A DNA stretch of 39,721 nt, taken from assembly GCA_049302185.1 (NCBI GenBank), contig JBAQLV010000021.1, forward strand, positions 1 to 39,721. The letters are read 5' to 3'. The translations under genes were made by a program, and so were the position numbers. The notes under the pieces are model-generated. The model did no database searches, was not told the origin of the DNA, and worked only from the letters and a program-made list of their open reading frames with translations. Shown in pieces: positions 6,834-15,313 of this stretch. The stretch is from UBA1546 sp049302185. Lineage in GTDB: Bacteria > Nitrospirota > Thermodesulfovibrionia > Thermodesulfovibrionales > UBA1546. Numbering within the stretch: the stretch's first letter is position 1; each line of letters opens with the position of its first letter.

Positions 6834-6865
6834 CCTGCCTGTATAGCTGGAAAAGTTAGATAGGT

Positions 6866-7195
6866 CTATCTTCTTCCGCCGGGCCTTCTTTCCCTGAATC
6901 CACCTCTTTCTCTTGAGGGGCCACCGCGGCTGCTGCGATCCCTTTCGCCCTGCGGCTTTGCTTCGTTGACCACAATGTTCCTATCAAGGAAACTGCTGTT
7001 GTTCAGCAGCTCTATTGCCTTCTGTGCCTCTTCGTCTGAGCTCATCTCAACGAAACCAAAACCTCTTGGCCTGCCTGTAGCGGCATCCATTATCAGTTTT
7101 GTGGATGCTACTGTTCCTGCCTTTGAAAACAGTTCTTTCAGGTCATCTTCCGATGCCTGAAACGAGATATTCCCTACATAAAGTCTATTACCCAT
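6866..7195 (-). CDS. RRM-type RNA-binding protein with RG-rich tail
   Basis: A 109-residue protein with one RNA-recognition motif: RNP2 LYVGNI (residues 4-9) and RNP1 RGFGFVEM (about 44-51). The tail is a short arginine/glycine-rich segment (RSSRGGPSRERGGFRERRPGGRR), as in cyanobacterial Rbp and other bacterial RRM proteins, which bind RNA and are often cold-responsive. ATG 7195 is chosen because GGAGG lies 5-9 nt before it; an ATG four codons upstream includes the Shine-Dalgarno itself. A hairpin in the leader (7217-7236) could control it. It stands alone, convergent with the DUF89 gene. Confidence 0.92.
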   Translation of the reverse strand: MGNRLYVGNISFQASEDDLKELFSKAGTVASTKLIMDAATGRPRGFGFVEMSSDEEAQKAIELLNNSSFLDRNIVVNEAKPQGERDRSSRGGPSRERGGFRERRPGGRR

Positions 7196-7216
7196 GCTTC
7201 CTCCCAAAAATAAAAT

Positions 7217-7236
7217 CCCAGAGCTGATGCCCTGGG
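7217..7236 (-). promoter_or_regulatory. Leader hairpin of the RRM gene
   Basis: CCCAG/CTGGG arms around a 10-base loop are followed, on the minus strand, by ATTTTATTTTT and then the GGAGG Shine-Dalgarno sequence. The layout is like a weak intrinsic terminator placed in the leader, so it may act as an attenuator or as a structure that the RRM protein itself binds. The arms are only 5 bp, so this is tentative. Confidence 0.4.
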
Positions 7237-7393
7237 TGATGCTTGTATATTACCTGACTCAATATCATATAATAACAGAATATGGCTAAACTAAATATGC
7301 CAGTAATTGCAATCTTTGTCAAGAGAAAATTCTAATGATGACCCTTTTAGTCTATTTGCCCCGGAGTTATTTACGAAGACGGGATACATTCTT

Positions 7394-7462
7394 GTCATTC
7401 TCCGGCTTGACCGGAGAATCCAGAAAGGCTCTGGATGCCCGATTAAGAACTTCGGGCATGAC
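7394..7462. repeat. Palindromic GTCAT...ATGAC element (copy 1)
   Basis: A 69-bp imperfect palindrome: GTCATTCTCCGG / CCGGAGAATCCAG hairpin, a CCAG...CTGG centre, and an ATGCCCG / CGGGCAT hairpin ending ATGAC. It has the same three-part design as the copy at 28216-28278. This is the widespread bacterial GTCATTCCCGC/GCGGGAATCCAG type of small interspersed palindrome. Confidence 0.8.
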
Positions 7463-7486
7463 GTCAAAAAATAGGTTAAATGTGTC

Positions 7487-7510
7487 CTTACTAATGACCG
7501 TATTAGTAAG
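7487..7510. promoter_or_regulatory. Operator-like inverted repeat
   Basis: CTTACTAAT (7487-7495) and ATTAGTAAG (7502-7510) form a perfect 9-bp inverted repeat with a 6-bp centre. It ends 33 nt before the start of the broken PhnD-like gene. It could be an operator or a weak transcription stop; no regulator gene is nearby. Confidence 0.4.
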
Positions 7511-7543
7511 TCTTGGTTTAGGGAAGGACAGCTTGCGGAAGCA

Positions 7544-7711
7544 ATGAGATTCAGATTTGTTATAGGGTTAAGTATAATCATTTGGTCTGTTTTTTCCCCC
7601 TGCAAAAACCGATGTGTTATGATGCGGCGAAGTCTTCTGAAAACACATCCGCGCATCCGAAACAGCCCATAAAGATAGGCGTTGCCTCCATGGTTACTCC
7701 TGTGGATGCCA
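7544..7711 (+). pseudogene. PhnD-like phosphate/phosphonate-binding lipoprotein, 5' fragment
   Basis: ATG 7544 opens a lipoprotein signal (MRFRFVIGLSIIIWSVFSPC, lipobox ending in C). After a frame change near the TTTTTTCCCCC run (about 7590-7600) the sequence reads ...HPKQPIKIGVASMVTPVDA, the conserved first strand of PhnD-type periplasmic binding proteins, and then stops abruptly at about 7711 where a minus-strand fragment begins. Roughly 40 of about 290 residues survive. Probably once the sensor partner of a membrane kinase or chemoreceptor; now dead. Confidence 0.55.
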
Positions 7712-7821
7712 ATCCATCTGAGCTTTATAAACCAGCTGATTGACTCGCGTAATTCTTCCTTGTCAAAGCTATAGCCTATGCGGTTATTGTTCCCTACGAG
7801 CTGTAGACTTTTCTGTGCCAT
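7708..7821 (-). pseudogene. Membrane sensor kinase, N-terminal fragment
   Basis: The minus-strand frame begins ATG 7821, one base after the chemoreceptor stop (TGAGATG), and reads MAQKSLQLV...SFDKEELRESISWFIKLRW. The last part resembles the membrane-proximal start of multi-pass sensor histidine kinases. Homology ends near 7708, at the junction with the PhnD-like fragment on the other strand. The open frame continues to 7291 but in unrelated sequence, including the palindromic repeat, and I do not regard that part as coding. Confidence 0.4.
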
Positions 7822-7822
7822 C

Positions 7823-8545
7823 TCAACTCCTGAATCTGTTAATCTCGCCGTCTAAAGTTCCCACTGCATCCCCGAGAACAGAAGATTCCTTTGTCATTTC
7901 TTTGGCAAGCCCGAGGTTATCTTTTGCAATATACGTTATAGCCTCTATGCGTTTGGTTATGGCTATGCTTCCTGCCTTCATGTCCTCCATTGTCTTTGCC
8001 TGTTCCGCAGTCGCCTTTTCTATAAAGGCAGTCTGAGAGGCTGATGCGGTGGAAGTTTCAAGGATGCCGTTAAATACAACGCCTGCATCTGTTATCAGTT
8101 CTAACCCCTTTCCTATCAGGCTCACAGTCTTTTCCTCGGCAGTTGCGACATTGTTTATATACCCTTTAACTTCTTCTATTATAGTTGTGATTTCCTTTGT
8201 GTTCTGGGCTGTGCGCTCTGCAAGCCTTCCTATTTCATCAGCGACAACGCTAAACCCCTTGCCGTGCTCTCCTGCCTGAGCGGACAGGATTGCGGCATTA
8301 AGGGCAAGGAGTTTTGTCTCATCAGCGACCTCAGCTATAACCTGCACAATTTCGTCTATCTTTTCAGATGATTTTCTCATGCCTTTAACAATCTTGGCTG
8401 TGTCATCAGCGGAATCCTTTTTACAGACTCATGGATGGATGTTATGCCTTTCTCGCGTATGGTTGAACAGAGAATCTCTGACCTGATGTATTAATCCTAC
8501 AAGCCCTTTCCTCATGGCCTCTATGGAGCTTACAAGTTTGCCCAT
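7823..8545 (-). pseudogene. Methyl-accepting chemotaxis protein, C-terminal remnant
   Basis: The intact frame 8380-7823 (185 residues) holds the cytoplasmic signalling hairpin of a chemoreceptor: KLLALNAAILSAQAGEHGKG followed by FSVVADEIGRLAERT, which bind CheA and CheW. Upstream the sequence still reads as HAMP and helix (MGKLVSSIEAMRKGLVGL, then REKGITSIHESVK, then DSADDTAKIVKG), but in different frames, so at least two frameshifts lie near 8420 and 8455. Homology stops at the left end of the insertion element at about 8545. The sensor and membrane parts are absent and are not found on the far side of the element. Dead gene. Confidence 0.85.
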
Positions 8546-9522
8546 GTAACAGCAAAATGATAATGTCCTATCAGAGCAAAATAGAAATGTCCTATTCTGG
8601 CAGTTGCTATACTGACTCTTTTAAGCTAAGGAGGCAGGATGGCAGGAAGGGACATTATCATGGTGAGGCAGAAGGAACTGAAGTGGTTACACGTAATACA
8701 CAAAGTTTTTGAAGGAGCATTAACGCAGGGGCAGGCGGCAGAAATCTTATCATTAAGTGAGCGCCAGGTACGACGTATAGTAAGGCGGATAAGAGATGAG
8801 GGGGATGGAGGGATACAGCATCAGTCCCGCGGGAGGGCATCTAACCGGAGGATTCCTAAAAAAACCGTGGACAGGATTATAGGACTATACCGGCAGAAGT
8901 ACAAAGGATTTGGGCCAACGCTTACATCGGAGAAACTTTATGAATTAGAAGACATACAGTTAAGCAAAGAGACAGTACGGACGTATCTTATAGTGGCTGG
9001 TAAAGGAGCTGAGATTGAGTGGCATAAGCACAATAGGAGAAGCCAACAAGTTCCTAAAACATTATCTGCCTATATACAACAGGAAATTTGCAAGGAAGGC
9101 ACAAAAAGAAGCAGATCTCCACAGGGCTATTCCCGAAGGGATGAACCTTGACAAGATATTATGCATAAGGACAGAGCGCACAGTAAGAAACGACAATACC
9201 ATAGCGCACAAAAAGAAACTATATCAGATAGAAGAACCGGTAAAAGGAGGCAAAATAACGGTAGAACAACACATTAACGGCAGGATGCTTATCACATATA
9301 AAGGAAAGGGATTAAAGTTCAAAGAGATAGCAGTCAGGCCGGAAAGACAGCAAAAGCAACAGATAAGGATCAAGAGAAGAAAACCCAATATTCCATCAGC
9401 AGAGCATCCATGGAAGAAGTTCAACATAAGGGGATTTATGAAACAGCATAAACAACAGAAAAGCGTGATGGAGGAAGCAGCGTGAAAAACCGGACATTTC
9501 TAAATTGCCTTGACAGGTTATA
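8545..9522 (+). mobile_element. ISNCY-like insertion sequence, internally deleted
   Basis: The left end (8545-8605) starts TGTAACAGCAAAATG and carries two subterminal AATGTCCTAT repeats. The right end keeps an inverted copy: TAGAAATGTCC (8582-8592) against GGACATTTCTA (9492-9502), with matching TTGC..TGA.AGG next to it, but diverges before the final TGTTACA. The transposase is missing its catalytic middle. The element interrupts the chemoreceptor gene; since the receptor's front half is not on the other side, a deletion followed the insertion. Not able to move on its own. Confidence 0.75.
8639..9485 (+). pseudogene. ISNCY-family transposase with catalytic core deleted
   Basis: The front part (8639-about 9000) is the helix-turn-helix region: VRQKELKWLHVIHKV, LTQGQAAEILSLSERQVRRIVRR, then SRGRASNRRIP and a second domain ending QLSKETVRTYLIVAG. 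The back part (about 9001-9485, another frame) resumes at KELRLSGISTIGEANKFL and runs through the C-terminal domain (PEGMNLDKILCIRTERT). Between them, family members carry the DDE catalytic domain, roughly 240 residues, which is gone; the junction lies in GCTGGTAAAGGAGCTGAG near 9000. No active enzyme can be made from either frame. Confidence 0.85.
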
Positions 9523-9610
9523 TAGTGACTTAAGAATATTACTACCTCCTCTACGACCCGTAGGCAATCCAAGCACAGCCTTCTTGTTGCAGAAAGTGAA
9601 AAAGATGTTA

Positions 9611-10579
9611 CTACGCAATCCCCTGTTTTAAAATATCATGCAGATGGATGACGCCAATTGCCTTTCCATCTGAATCAGGAACTGCAAGGGAAGTTATAGA
9701 GTGGGTTTCCATTATTGAGAGCGCCTTTACTGCGAGTTCGTCTTCGGATATTGTCTTTGGGGTTTTTGTCATAACCTCTCCAGCCTTCATATCAAAGAAT
9801 TCCTTGCCCCATTTTTCTATGCCTCGGCGTATATCGCCGTCAGTTAAAACACCCAAGATCTTTCTGCTGGTGTCACTGACAATCGCAACTCCAAGCCGTT
9901 TTGATGATATTTCTACAACCGCTTTTGTCATGGCGGTTTCCGGAGATACAAAAGGAAGGGCGTCTCCTGTGTGCATGAGGTCTTTGACTTTTATGAATAA
10001 CTTTTTCCCGAGGTTCCCTCCGGGATGAAAGAATGCAAAATCTTCCTGCTTCAGGCCCCGCTTCACAAGAAGGGCAACAGCAATCGCATCTCCCATTGCA
10101 AGCGCTGCTGTTGTTGATGCTGTGGGCACGACTCCGAGAGGGCAAGCCTCTTCTTTGACAGACACATCAAGATGCACATCTGCTGATTTTGCAAGGGTGG
10201 AGTTCAGGCTGCCTGTCATTGCAATAAGGCTTACGTTAAATCTCTTTAAAAAAGGAATCAGCCCTGAAAGCTCCGCTGTCTCGCCGCTGTTTGATATGGC
10301 GATGATTACATCATTTGACGTTACCATGCCGAGGTCGCCGTGACTTGCCTCCGCAGGATGCATGAAAAATGCAGGCGTGCCGGTTGAGGCAAGCGTTGCA
10401 GCAATCTTTTTGCCCACAAGCCCTGATTTACCCATGCCTGTGACAACAACCCTGCCCTTGCTCTTGAATATAATATCTATTGCCTTTTCAAAAGTGCTGT
10501 TAAGTCTTTCCGCGAGAGCAGCGACGGCATCCGCCTCAATCTTTAAAACCTTTTTTGCGATGTCAAGGATATTTTCCAT
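9611..10579 (-). CDS. kdsD: Arabinose-5-phosphate isomerase (KdsD/KpsF)
   Basis: 322 residues, full length. It turns ribulose-5-phosphate into arabinose-5-phosphate, the first step towards Kdo. A SIS domain comes first (VVVTGMGKSGLVGKKIAATLASTGTPAFFMHPAEASHGDLG; AISNSGETAEL; EACPLGVVPTASTTAAL; FHPGGNLGKKL), then two CBS domains (about residues 205-260 and 270-322). It is the last gene of the minus-strand Kdo operon: the restriction enzyme stops 3 nt before its ATG. In other bacteria kdsD would follow kdsA directly, so the two restriction-modification genes look like an insertion between them. Confidence 0.95.
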   Translation of the reverse strand: MENILDIAKKVLKIEADAVAALAERLNSTFEKAIDIIFKSKGRVVVTGMGKSGLVGKKIAATLASTGTPAFFMHPAEASHGDLGMVTSNDVIIAISNSGETAELSGLIPFLKRFNVSLIAMTGSLNSTLAKSADVHLDVSVKEEACPLGVVPTASTTAALAMGDAIAVALLVKRGLKQEDFAFFHPGGNLGKKLFIKVKDLMHTGDALPFVSPETAMTKAVVEISSKRLGVAIVSDTSRKILGVLTDGDIRRGIEKWGKEFFDMKAGEVMTKTPKTISEDELAVKALSIMETHSITSLAVPDSDGKAIGVIHLHDILKQGIA

Positions 10580-10582
10580 GTG

Positions 10583-11719
10583 TTAGTCCGATGCCTGTTG
10601 ACCGACAATCTCGTTCCATTTTAGTTTATGTTCATATTTTATAGTATTGTCTTTTTTGAGATTCTCAACGTAATTGTCTATAAAATCGTATGTATTATGC
10701 AAGAGTCTTAAATAATATTTTAATGAAGGATAGATTCCATTGACAATTACTTGACATCCATGAATTTTCATTATTTTGGAAGTCTCTTTGCTTATATTTA
10801 CACCTTCTTGAATATCTTCTACTGTAGAGAGCATATAAAATCTTTGAATCGGATGAGATTTAAACTTTTCGTAAGCATCCTTAATTAATTGAGGGGTTAT
10901 TGCTATACCATGTTTAATCTCAACTGCCTCAAATACTTTTCCTCTATCGTTTCTAACTTCAATGTCGCCAACCCTACCCGAACTTTTATCCGAAGATGTA
11001 TGTTCCTCTAAAGGCATCAATGTTTTACCGTCGAATCTTTTCATCTCGTTTACCATGCATTGATATACAGCATAAACAGCTAATGTAGGCAATCTGGAAG
11101 CTCCGCGAGACGCATAGCCAGCTTCAAAATGTTGTTTTAGATAAAGAATGATTGTTGAAATAGTAAGATTTGTCGGCTTGGCTAAATCAATTTTTTTCTT
11201 CTCACGATGTTCAATTAGTTTTGCAAATAAAATCAATAGATATTCTTCTGGGGATTTGTTATAAGTTTGAATCTGGTTCAGCAAATAAAGGAAAGCTTCT
11301 TTTAGTTCCTTTGGTGTTATTTTGCCCGGGTAATCAAGGTCATATAGCAGATTTTGCTCTAAAGACCTTGTTAACCAACCACTTTCAGACATCGCTGGGA
11401 ATCCCATTTCCTTCATAAAAGGCGTTATATATTTTGTATCTATGCCTCTCCCAGAATAACCTTTATCCATATTGTCCTGGTGTTGTCTAATATCTTGTTT
11501 TGGATTATGAAGTTTATGAACGAGACTTGTTATCAATACTGTTATTACGCCTTTACCTTTTTCAAAGTTGTCCGCAATAATTTGTATATGATTTCTCTCT
11601 GTAATATCTAAAGAATCAATTAATGCCTCAAGCTTGCTTTCGTTTAAAAGATTAAGCGCTTTTTGATAAATCTTGCGAAGTATTTTTGTATGGGGTTTTC
11701 TTTTATAAATAGAATTCAT
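10583..11719 (-). CDS. Type II restriction endonuclease (predicted)
   Basis: A 378-residue protein directly downstream of a DNA methyltransferase. A PD-(D/E)XK-like active site is visible near residues 250-270: GDIEVRNDRGKVFEAVEIKHG, with D, E and E-x-K correctly spaced. Other conserved-looking stretches are YSGRGIDTKYITPFMKEMGFPAMSE (residues 88-112) and SGWLTRSLEQN, which recall SacI-type enzymes, but I hold that family call loosely. The target sequence cannot be read from the protein. The methyltransferase TGA overlaps this ATG by 4 nt, so it is made after its protecting enzyme. The gene is AT-rich compared with the Kdo genes around it, a sign of transfer. Confidence 0.75.
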   Translation of the reverse strand: MNSIYKRKPHTKILRKIYQKALNLLNESKLEALIDSLDITERNHIQIIADNFEKGKGVITVLITSLVHKLHNPKQDIRQHQDNMDKGYSGRGIDTKYITPFMKEMGFPAMSESGWLTRSLEQNLLYDLDYPGKITPKELKEAFLYLLNQIQTYNKSPEEYLLILFAKLIEHREKKKIDLAKPTNLTISTIILYLKQHFEAGYASRGASRLPTLAVYAVYQCMVNEMKRFDGKTLMPLEEHTSSDKSSGRVGDIEVRNDRGKVFEAVEIKHGIAITPQLIKDAYEKFKSHPIQRFYMLSTVEDIQEGVNISKETSKIMKIHGCQVIVNGIYPSLKYYLRLLHNTYDFIDNYVENLKKDNTIKYEHKLKWNEIVGQQASD

Positions 11720-12801
11720 GTAAAAAGCTCCTGCGGTTTATTTATACCTGAGTTTTCAAGTCTTAATTTGGCATATTTACAATATTCTTCATTTATATCT
11801 ATTCCTATATATCGCCTGCCAAGCTCTTTGGCAGCTACTGCGGTAGTTCCGCTACCAATAAATGGGTCTAAGATAATTTCGCCGGGTCTAGAAAGAAGCC
11901 TTATAAGCTCTTTAATAATATATAGCGGATATATTGCAGGGTGCTTACAACCTTTTATTGTTTCAACAGCAGAGCCTATTACATCTCGCTTTATTGGTTC
12001 GCCTTTTATTTTTATAATTGTAAACCCTTTTCTCATAAGTTGATATTTTCTTCCGCCATCTTGCCCTCCAAATGGTTCGGAATGTATACCTCTTATTTTC
12101 ATTCTGAAACTTTCAATCTTTCCAGCTCTTACCTCTTCGATTACTTCCTGTAATTCGCAGAGCGCCATTTTCTTCTGCTCTAATGTTAGACTTGAACTTT
12201 CTATCAGTTCAAAATATTTTTTGCCGATATTATTGCCATTAGTCCGTTTGTTTTTTGCTCCATTATTGTTCATAAAATCAGCAAAGTTATAATAATATTC
12301 CTCGCTCTTTACAAAATGAAAAAAAGGCTCGGTACTACTTACAAGTCTTCTCTGATACTGTCTTGGGGTAGGGTTGAGTTTTACCCATGTAACGTTATTT
12401 ATGAGCTTTACTGGAAATTTTTCCAAAACGCTTATGGCAAATCTATACGGTATCAATTGGAGATTGCTTTCTAAGTATTTATCACCCAGATTAAATACAA
12501 TGCTTCCATCGTCTTTTAAGATACGGACACATTCTGAAAAAACAAGAAGTAAATTTTCTATATATTCATTAATGGTTTTTTCGTTTCCAATACCGCCTCC
12601 ATAATCTCTTTGTTTGAAATATGGTGGCGATGTGATTACTAAGTTTATCTTATATGCAGGAATTAGCTTTAATACGCTCAGATTATCTCCCTGTATAATG
12701 CGATTTATGATCTCAGAAAATAGATTGTTTATCGGTCTGTAGCTCGCAATAGTTTCTGCAATTAGAATTTTATCTCTTTTTTTTGTTTTTTTAAATTTCA
12801 T
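11716..12801 (-). CDS. Type II DNA methyltransferase, N4-cytosine or N6-adenine
   Basis: A 361-residue beta-class methyltransferase: the catalytic motif TSPPYFKQRDYGGG (about residue 58) comes before the S-adenosylmethionine pocket DPFIGSGTTAVAAKELGRRYIGIDINEEYC (about 315-345). A TSPPY motif is most often found in N4-cytosine enzymes but does not rule out N6-adenine. A target-recognition region with FMNNNGAKNKRTNGNNIGKKYFEL lies between. It modifies the host's copies of the site cut by the adjacent enzyme. The ATG overlaps the kdsA stop by 4 nt (ATGA), and its own stop overlaps the endonuclease ATG in the same way. Very lysine- and AT-rich compared with kdsA. Confidence 0.9.
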   Translation of the reverse strand: MKFKKTKKRDKILIAETIASYRPINNLFSEIINRIIQGDNLSVLKLIPAYKINLVITSPPYFKQRDYGGGIGNEKTINEYIENLLLVFSECVRILKDDGSIVFNLGDKYLESNLQLIPYRFAISVLEKFPVKLINNVTWVKLNPTPRQYQRRLVSSTEPFFHFVKSEEYYYNFADFMNNNGAKNKRTNGNNIGKKYFELIESSSLTLEQKKMALCELQEVIEEVRAGKIESFRMKIRGIHSEPFGGQDGGRKYQLMRKGFTIIKIKGEPIKRDVIGSAVETIKGCKHPAIYPLYIIKELIRLLSRPGEIILDPFIGSGTTAVAAKELGRRYIGIDINEEYCKYAKLRLENSGINKPQELFT

Positions 12802-13625
12802 TTTAATAATTCATAGATAGCTTTTATAGTTGATAATATCTTTTCCAAATCATCAAGCCTTATCATATTCGGGCCGTCGCATAATGCCTTCTCAGGCTCC
12901 GGATGAACCTCAAAGAATAAGCCGTCAACACCGACTGCAACTGCTGCCCTTGCAAGAGGCTCTGCGAATTCCCTCTGGCCTCCTGATGAACTGCCCTGTC
13001 CGCCGGGGAGCTGGAGGCTGTGCGTTATATCAAATATAACAGGATAGCCGAAGGAACGCATTATCGGAAATGCCCTGAAATCAACAACAAGATTATTATA
13101 GCCGAATGAGGAGCCTCTCTCTGTGATGGATAAATTATGATTGCCCTCTGCTGTGAATTTCTCTATTATGTTTTTAACATCCCATGGCGCAAGGAACTGC
13201 CCTTTTTTGATATTCACAGGCTTCCCTGTTTTTGCTGCCGCTGAAATCAGGTCTGTCTGCCTGCATAGAAATGCGGGTATCTGCAATGCGTCAAGCGCCT
13301 CCGACGCAGGTTTGACCTCCGCAGCAGAATGCACATCAGAAATAACGGGAATGTTTAATTCGCTTTTTATGTCTGAAAGTATTCTTAATCCTTTTTCAAT
13401 CCCCGGGCCCCTGAAAGATTTTATTGATGTCCTGTTTGCCTTGTCATAGGAGCATTTAAATACAAAGGGCAGGCCGGCGCTACTGCATATATCCTTCAGC
13501 TTTTGGGCTGTATGAAGCGTTACATCTTCGCTCTCAATAACACACGGGCCCGCAATTATCAGGGGAGGATTATTTCCCCCAAGCTTTATACCCGCTATAT
13601 TCACCTCTTTTGTCAGCGTAACCAT
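12798..13625 (-). CDS. kdsA: 3-deoxy-8-phosphooctulonate synthase KdsA
   Basis: 275 residues, full length. It condenses arabinose-5-phosphate and phosphoenolpyruvate into Kdo-8-phosphate. Landmarks: LIIAGPCVIESED, FKCSYDKANRTSIKSFRGPG, PVISDVHS, QIPAFLCRQTDLISAAAKTG, NIKKGQFLAPWDV, TERGSSFGYNNLVVD, FDITHSLQLPGG. The C-R-Q and the presence of C/N at metal positions point to an enzyme of the KdsA class without assigning metal dependence. Its ATG shares one base with the pyrG stop (TAATG) and its stop shares four with the methyltransferase start. Confidence 0.96.
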   Translation of the reverse strand: MVTLTKEVNIAGIKLGGNNPPLIIAGPCVIESEDVTLHTAQKLKDICSSAGLPFVFKCSYDKANRTSIKSFRGPGIEKGLRILSDIKSELNIPVISDVHSAAEVKPASEALDALQIPAFLCRQTDLISAAAKTGKPVNIKKGQFLAPWDVKNIIEKFTAEGNHNLSITERGSSFGYNNLVVDFRAFPIMRSFGYPVIFDITHSLQLPGGQGSSSGGQREFAEPLARAAVAVGVDGLFFEVHPEPEKALCDGPNMIRLDDLEKILSTIKAIYELLK

Positions 13626-15313
13626 TAAGAGCGTTTTTCCTCTTTATCTTTTTTCATCTCTACTTCGCTCTCGTCATACTGAAACAATGCGCGCTTTTCC
13701 TTTAAAGAAGCGGCTATAAATTCTCTGAATAACGGATGAGGATCAGTCGGCCGTGACTTAAATTCAGGATGGAACTGGCAGCCTAAAAACCACGGATGGT
13801 CTTCCACTTCTATTATCTCAACAAGCTCTCCGTCAGGGCTTGTTCCGCTTATCTTCATGCCATGCCTTGTTAAAATCCCCTTATATGCATTATTAAACTC
13901 ATACCTGTGCCTGTGCCTTTCTGAGATTTCCTTTATGGCGTAAGCCCTGAATGCATTTGTGTTGCTTTCCAGAACACAAGGGTATGCGCCAAGCCGCATT
14001 GTTCCGCCTTTATCCGAGACATCAGTCCTTTCCTCTATCCTGCCCTTCCTGAAATCAAACCATCTCTCCATGAGATAAATTACAGGGTCTTTTGCATTCA
14101 GGTCAAACTCTGTGCTGTTTGCGTTAAGCCCGCATACATTCCGTGCATACTCAATCACGGCGCACTGCATCCCAAGGCATATCCCGAAATAAGGCACCTT
14201 TTTCTCACGGGCATATCTTACAGCCTCAATCTTGCCTTCAATCCCCCTATAACCAAACCCTCCGGGCACGAGGATGCCGTCCGCATCCGATAAGTATTTA
14301 TCCGCTCCGTGGACTTCTATCTCTTCGGAATCAATCCACTGCAGATTTACCCTCGCATCATTCGCGATTCCGCCGTGTGTCAGCGCTTCTATAAGGCTTT
14401 TGTATGAATCTTTAAGCCCTACGTATTTGCCGACTATCGCAATATTCACCTCATGTTTCGGCTCCTTTAATTTTCTTACTATGTCTTTCCACTGCATAAG
14501 GTCAGCGTCTTTTGCAGGGAGCTTTAGCTTATTGATAATCTGCTGGTCAAGCCCTTCTGCATTAAGCGCCATGGGCACCTCATATATGGTATCAACATCC
14601 ATTGCCGTGATGACTGCGTCGCCATCAAGGTTACAATGGAGCGCTATCTTTTTCTTTGCCTCAGGCGTGATCGGCTTGTCTGTTCTGCATAAGAGCAGAT
14701 CAGGCTGGATACCTATTGCACGGAGCTCCCTTACACTGTGCTGCGTGGGCTTTGTCTTAAGCTCTCCTGCTGTCTTTATATAAGGCACCAGCGTAAGATG
14801 CATATAAAGAACGTTTTCCCTTCCTACGTCATAGCGCATCTGCCTTATTGCCTCAAGGAACGGAAGGCTCTCAATATCGCCGATTGTGCCGCCTATCTCA
14901 ACTATAACTACATCATTATTATTGCTTACGGATTTTATGGCGCGCTTTATCTCATCAGTGAGATGAGGCACAACCTGAACCGTGTCTCCGAGGTAATCGC
15001 CGCGCCTTTCTTTTGTTATGACATTGTAGTATATCTTTCCCGTAGTATAATTATTTGCCTGAGAGGTTCTTATATGCGTGAATCTCTCATAATGCCCGAG
15101 GTCGAGGTCTGTTTCTGCGCCGTCATCTGTTACGAAGACCTCGCCGTGCTGAAACGGGCTCAGCGTGCCGGGGTCAACATTGATGTAAGGGTCAAGCTTC
15201 TGGATTGTGACTTTCAGCCCCCTTGCCTCAAGAAGGGCGCCTGTTGCAGCAGCAGCAATACCTTTCCCCAGCGACGATACAACTCCGCCTGTTACGAAGA
15301 TAAACTTAGCCAT
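13625..15313 (-). CDS. pyrG: CTP synthase PyrG
   Basis: 562 residues, about 20 longer than usual because of a charged C-terminal tail (EVEMKKDKEEKRS). It aminates UTP to CTP using glutamine, and CTP is the substrate of KdsB in this same operon. The synthetase domain opens with FVTGGVVSSLGKGIAAA; the glutaminase domain carries GICLGMQ with the nucleophile cysteine and QFHPEFKSRP with the His-Glu pair. The ATG lies 22 nt inside the end of kdsB, and AAGGA just before it serves as ribosome binding site. The kdsB-pyrG-kdsA grouping ties nucleotide supply to Kdo activation. Confidence 0.97.
   Translation of the reverse strand: MAKFIFVTGGVVSSLGKGIAAAATGALLEARGLKVTIQKLDPYINVDPGTLSPFQHGEVFVTDDGAETDLDLGHYERFTHIRTSQANNYTTGKIYYNVITKERRGDYLGDTVQVVPHLTDEIKRAIKSVSNNNDVVIVEIGGTIGDIESLPFLEAIRQMRYDVGRENVLYMHLTLVPYIKTAGELKTKPTQHSVRELRAIGIQPDLLLCRTDKPITPEAKKKIALHCNLDGDAVITAMDVDTIYEVPMALNAEGLDQQIINKLKLPAKDADLMQWKDIVRKLKEPKHEVNIAIVGKYVGLKDSYKSLIEALTHGGIANDARVNLQWIDSEEIEVHGADKYLSDADGILVPGGFGYRGIEGKIEAVRYAREKKVPYFGICLGMQCAVIEYARNVCGLNANSTEFDLNAKDPVIYLMERWFDFRKGRIEERTDVSDKGGTMRLGAYPCVLESNTNAFRAYAIKEISERHRHRYEFNNAYKGILTRHGMKISGTSPDGELVEIIEVEDHPWFLGCQFHPEFKSRPTDPHPLFREFIAASLKEKRALFQYDESEVEMKKDKEEKRS

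Noticed and set aside
7291..7707. Minus-strand open frame of 176 codons treated as one gene.
   Set aside because: Only its first 35-40 codons resemble protein; the rest crosses a palindromic repeat and runs antisense to the PhnD-like fragment.
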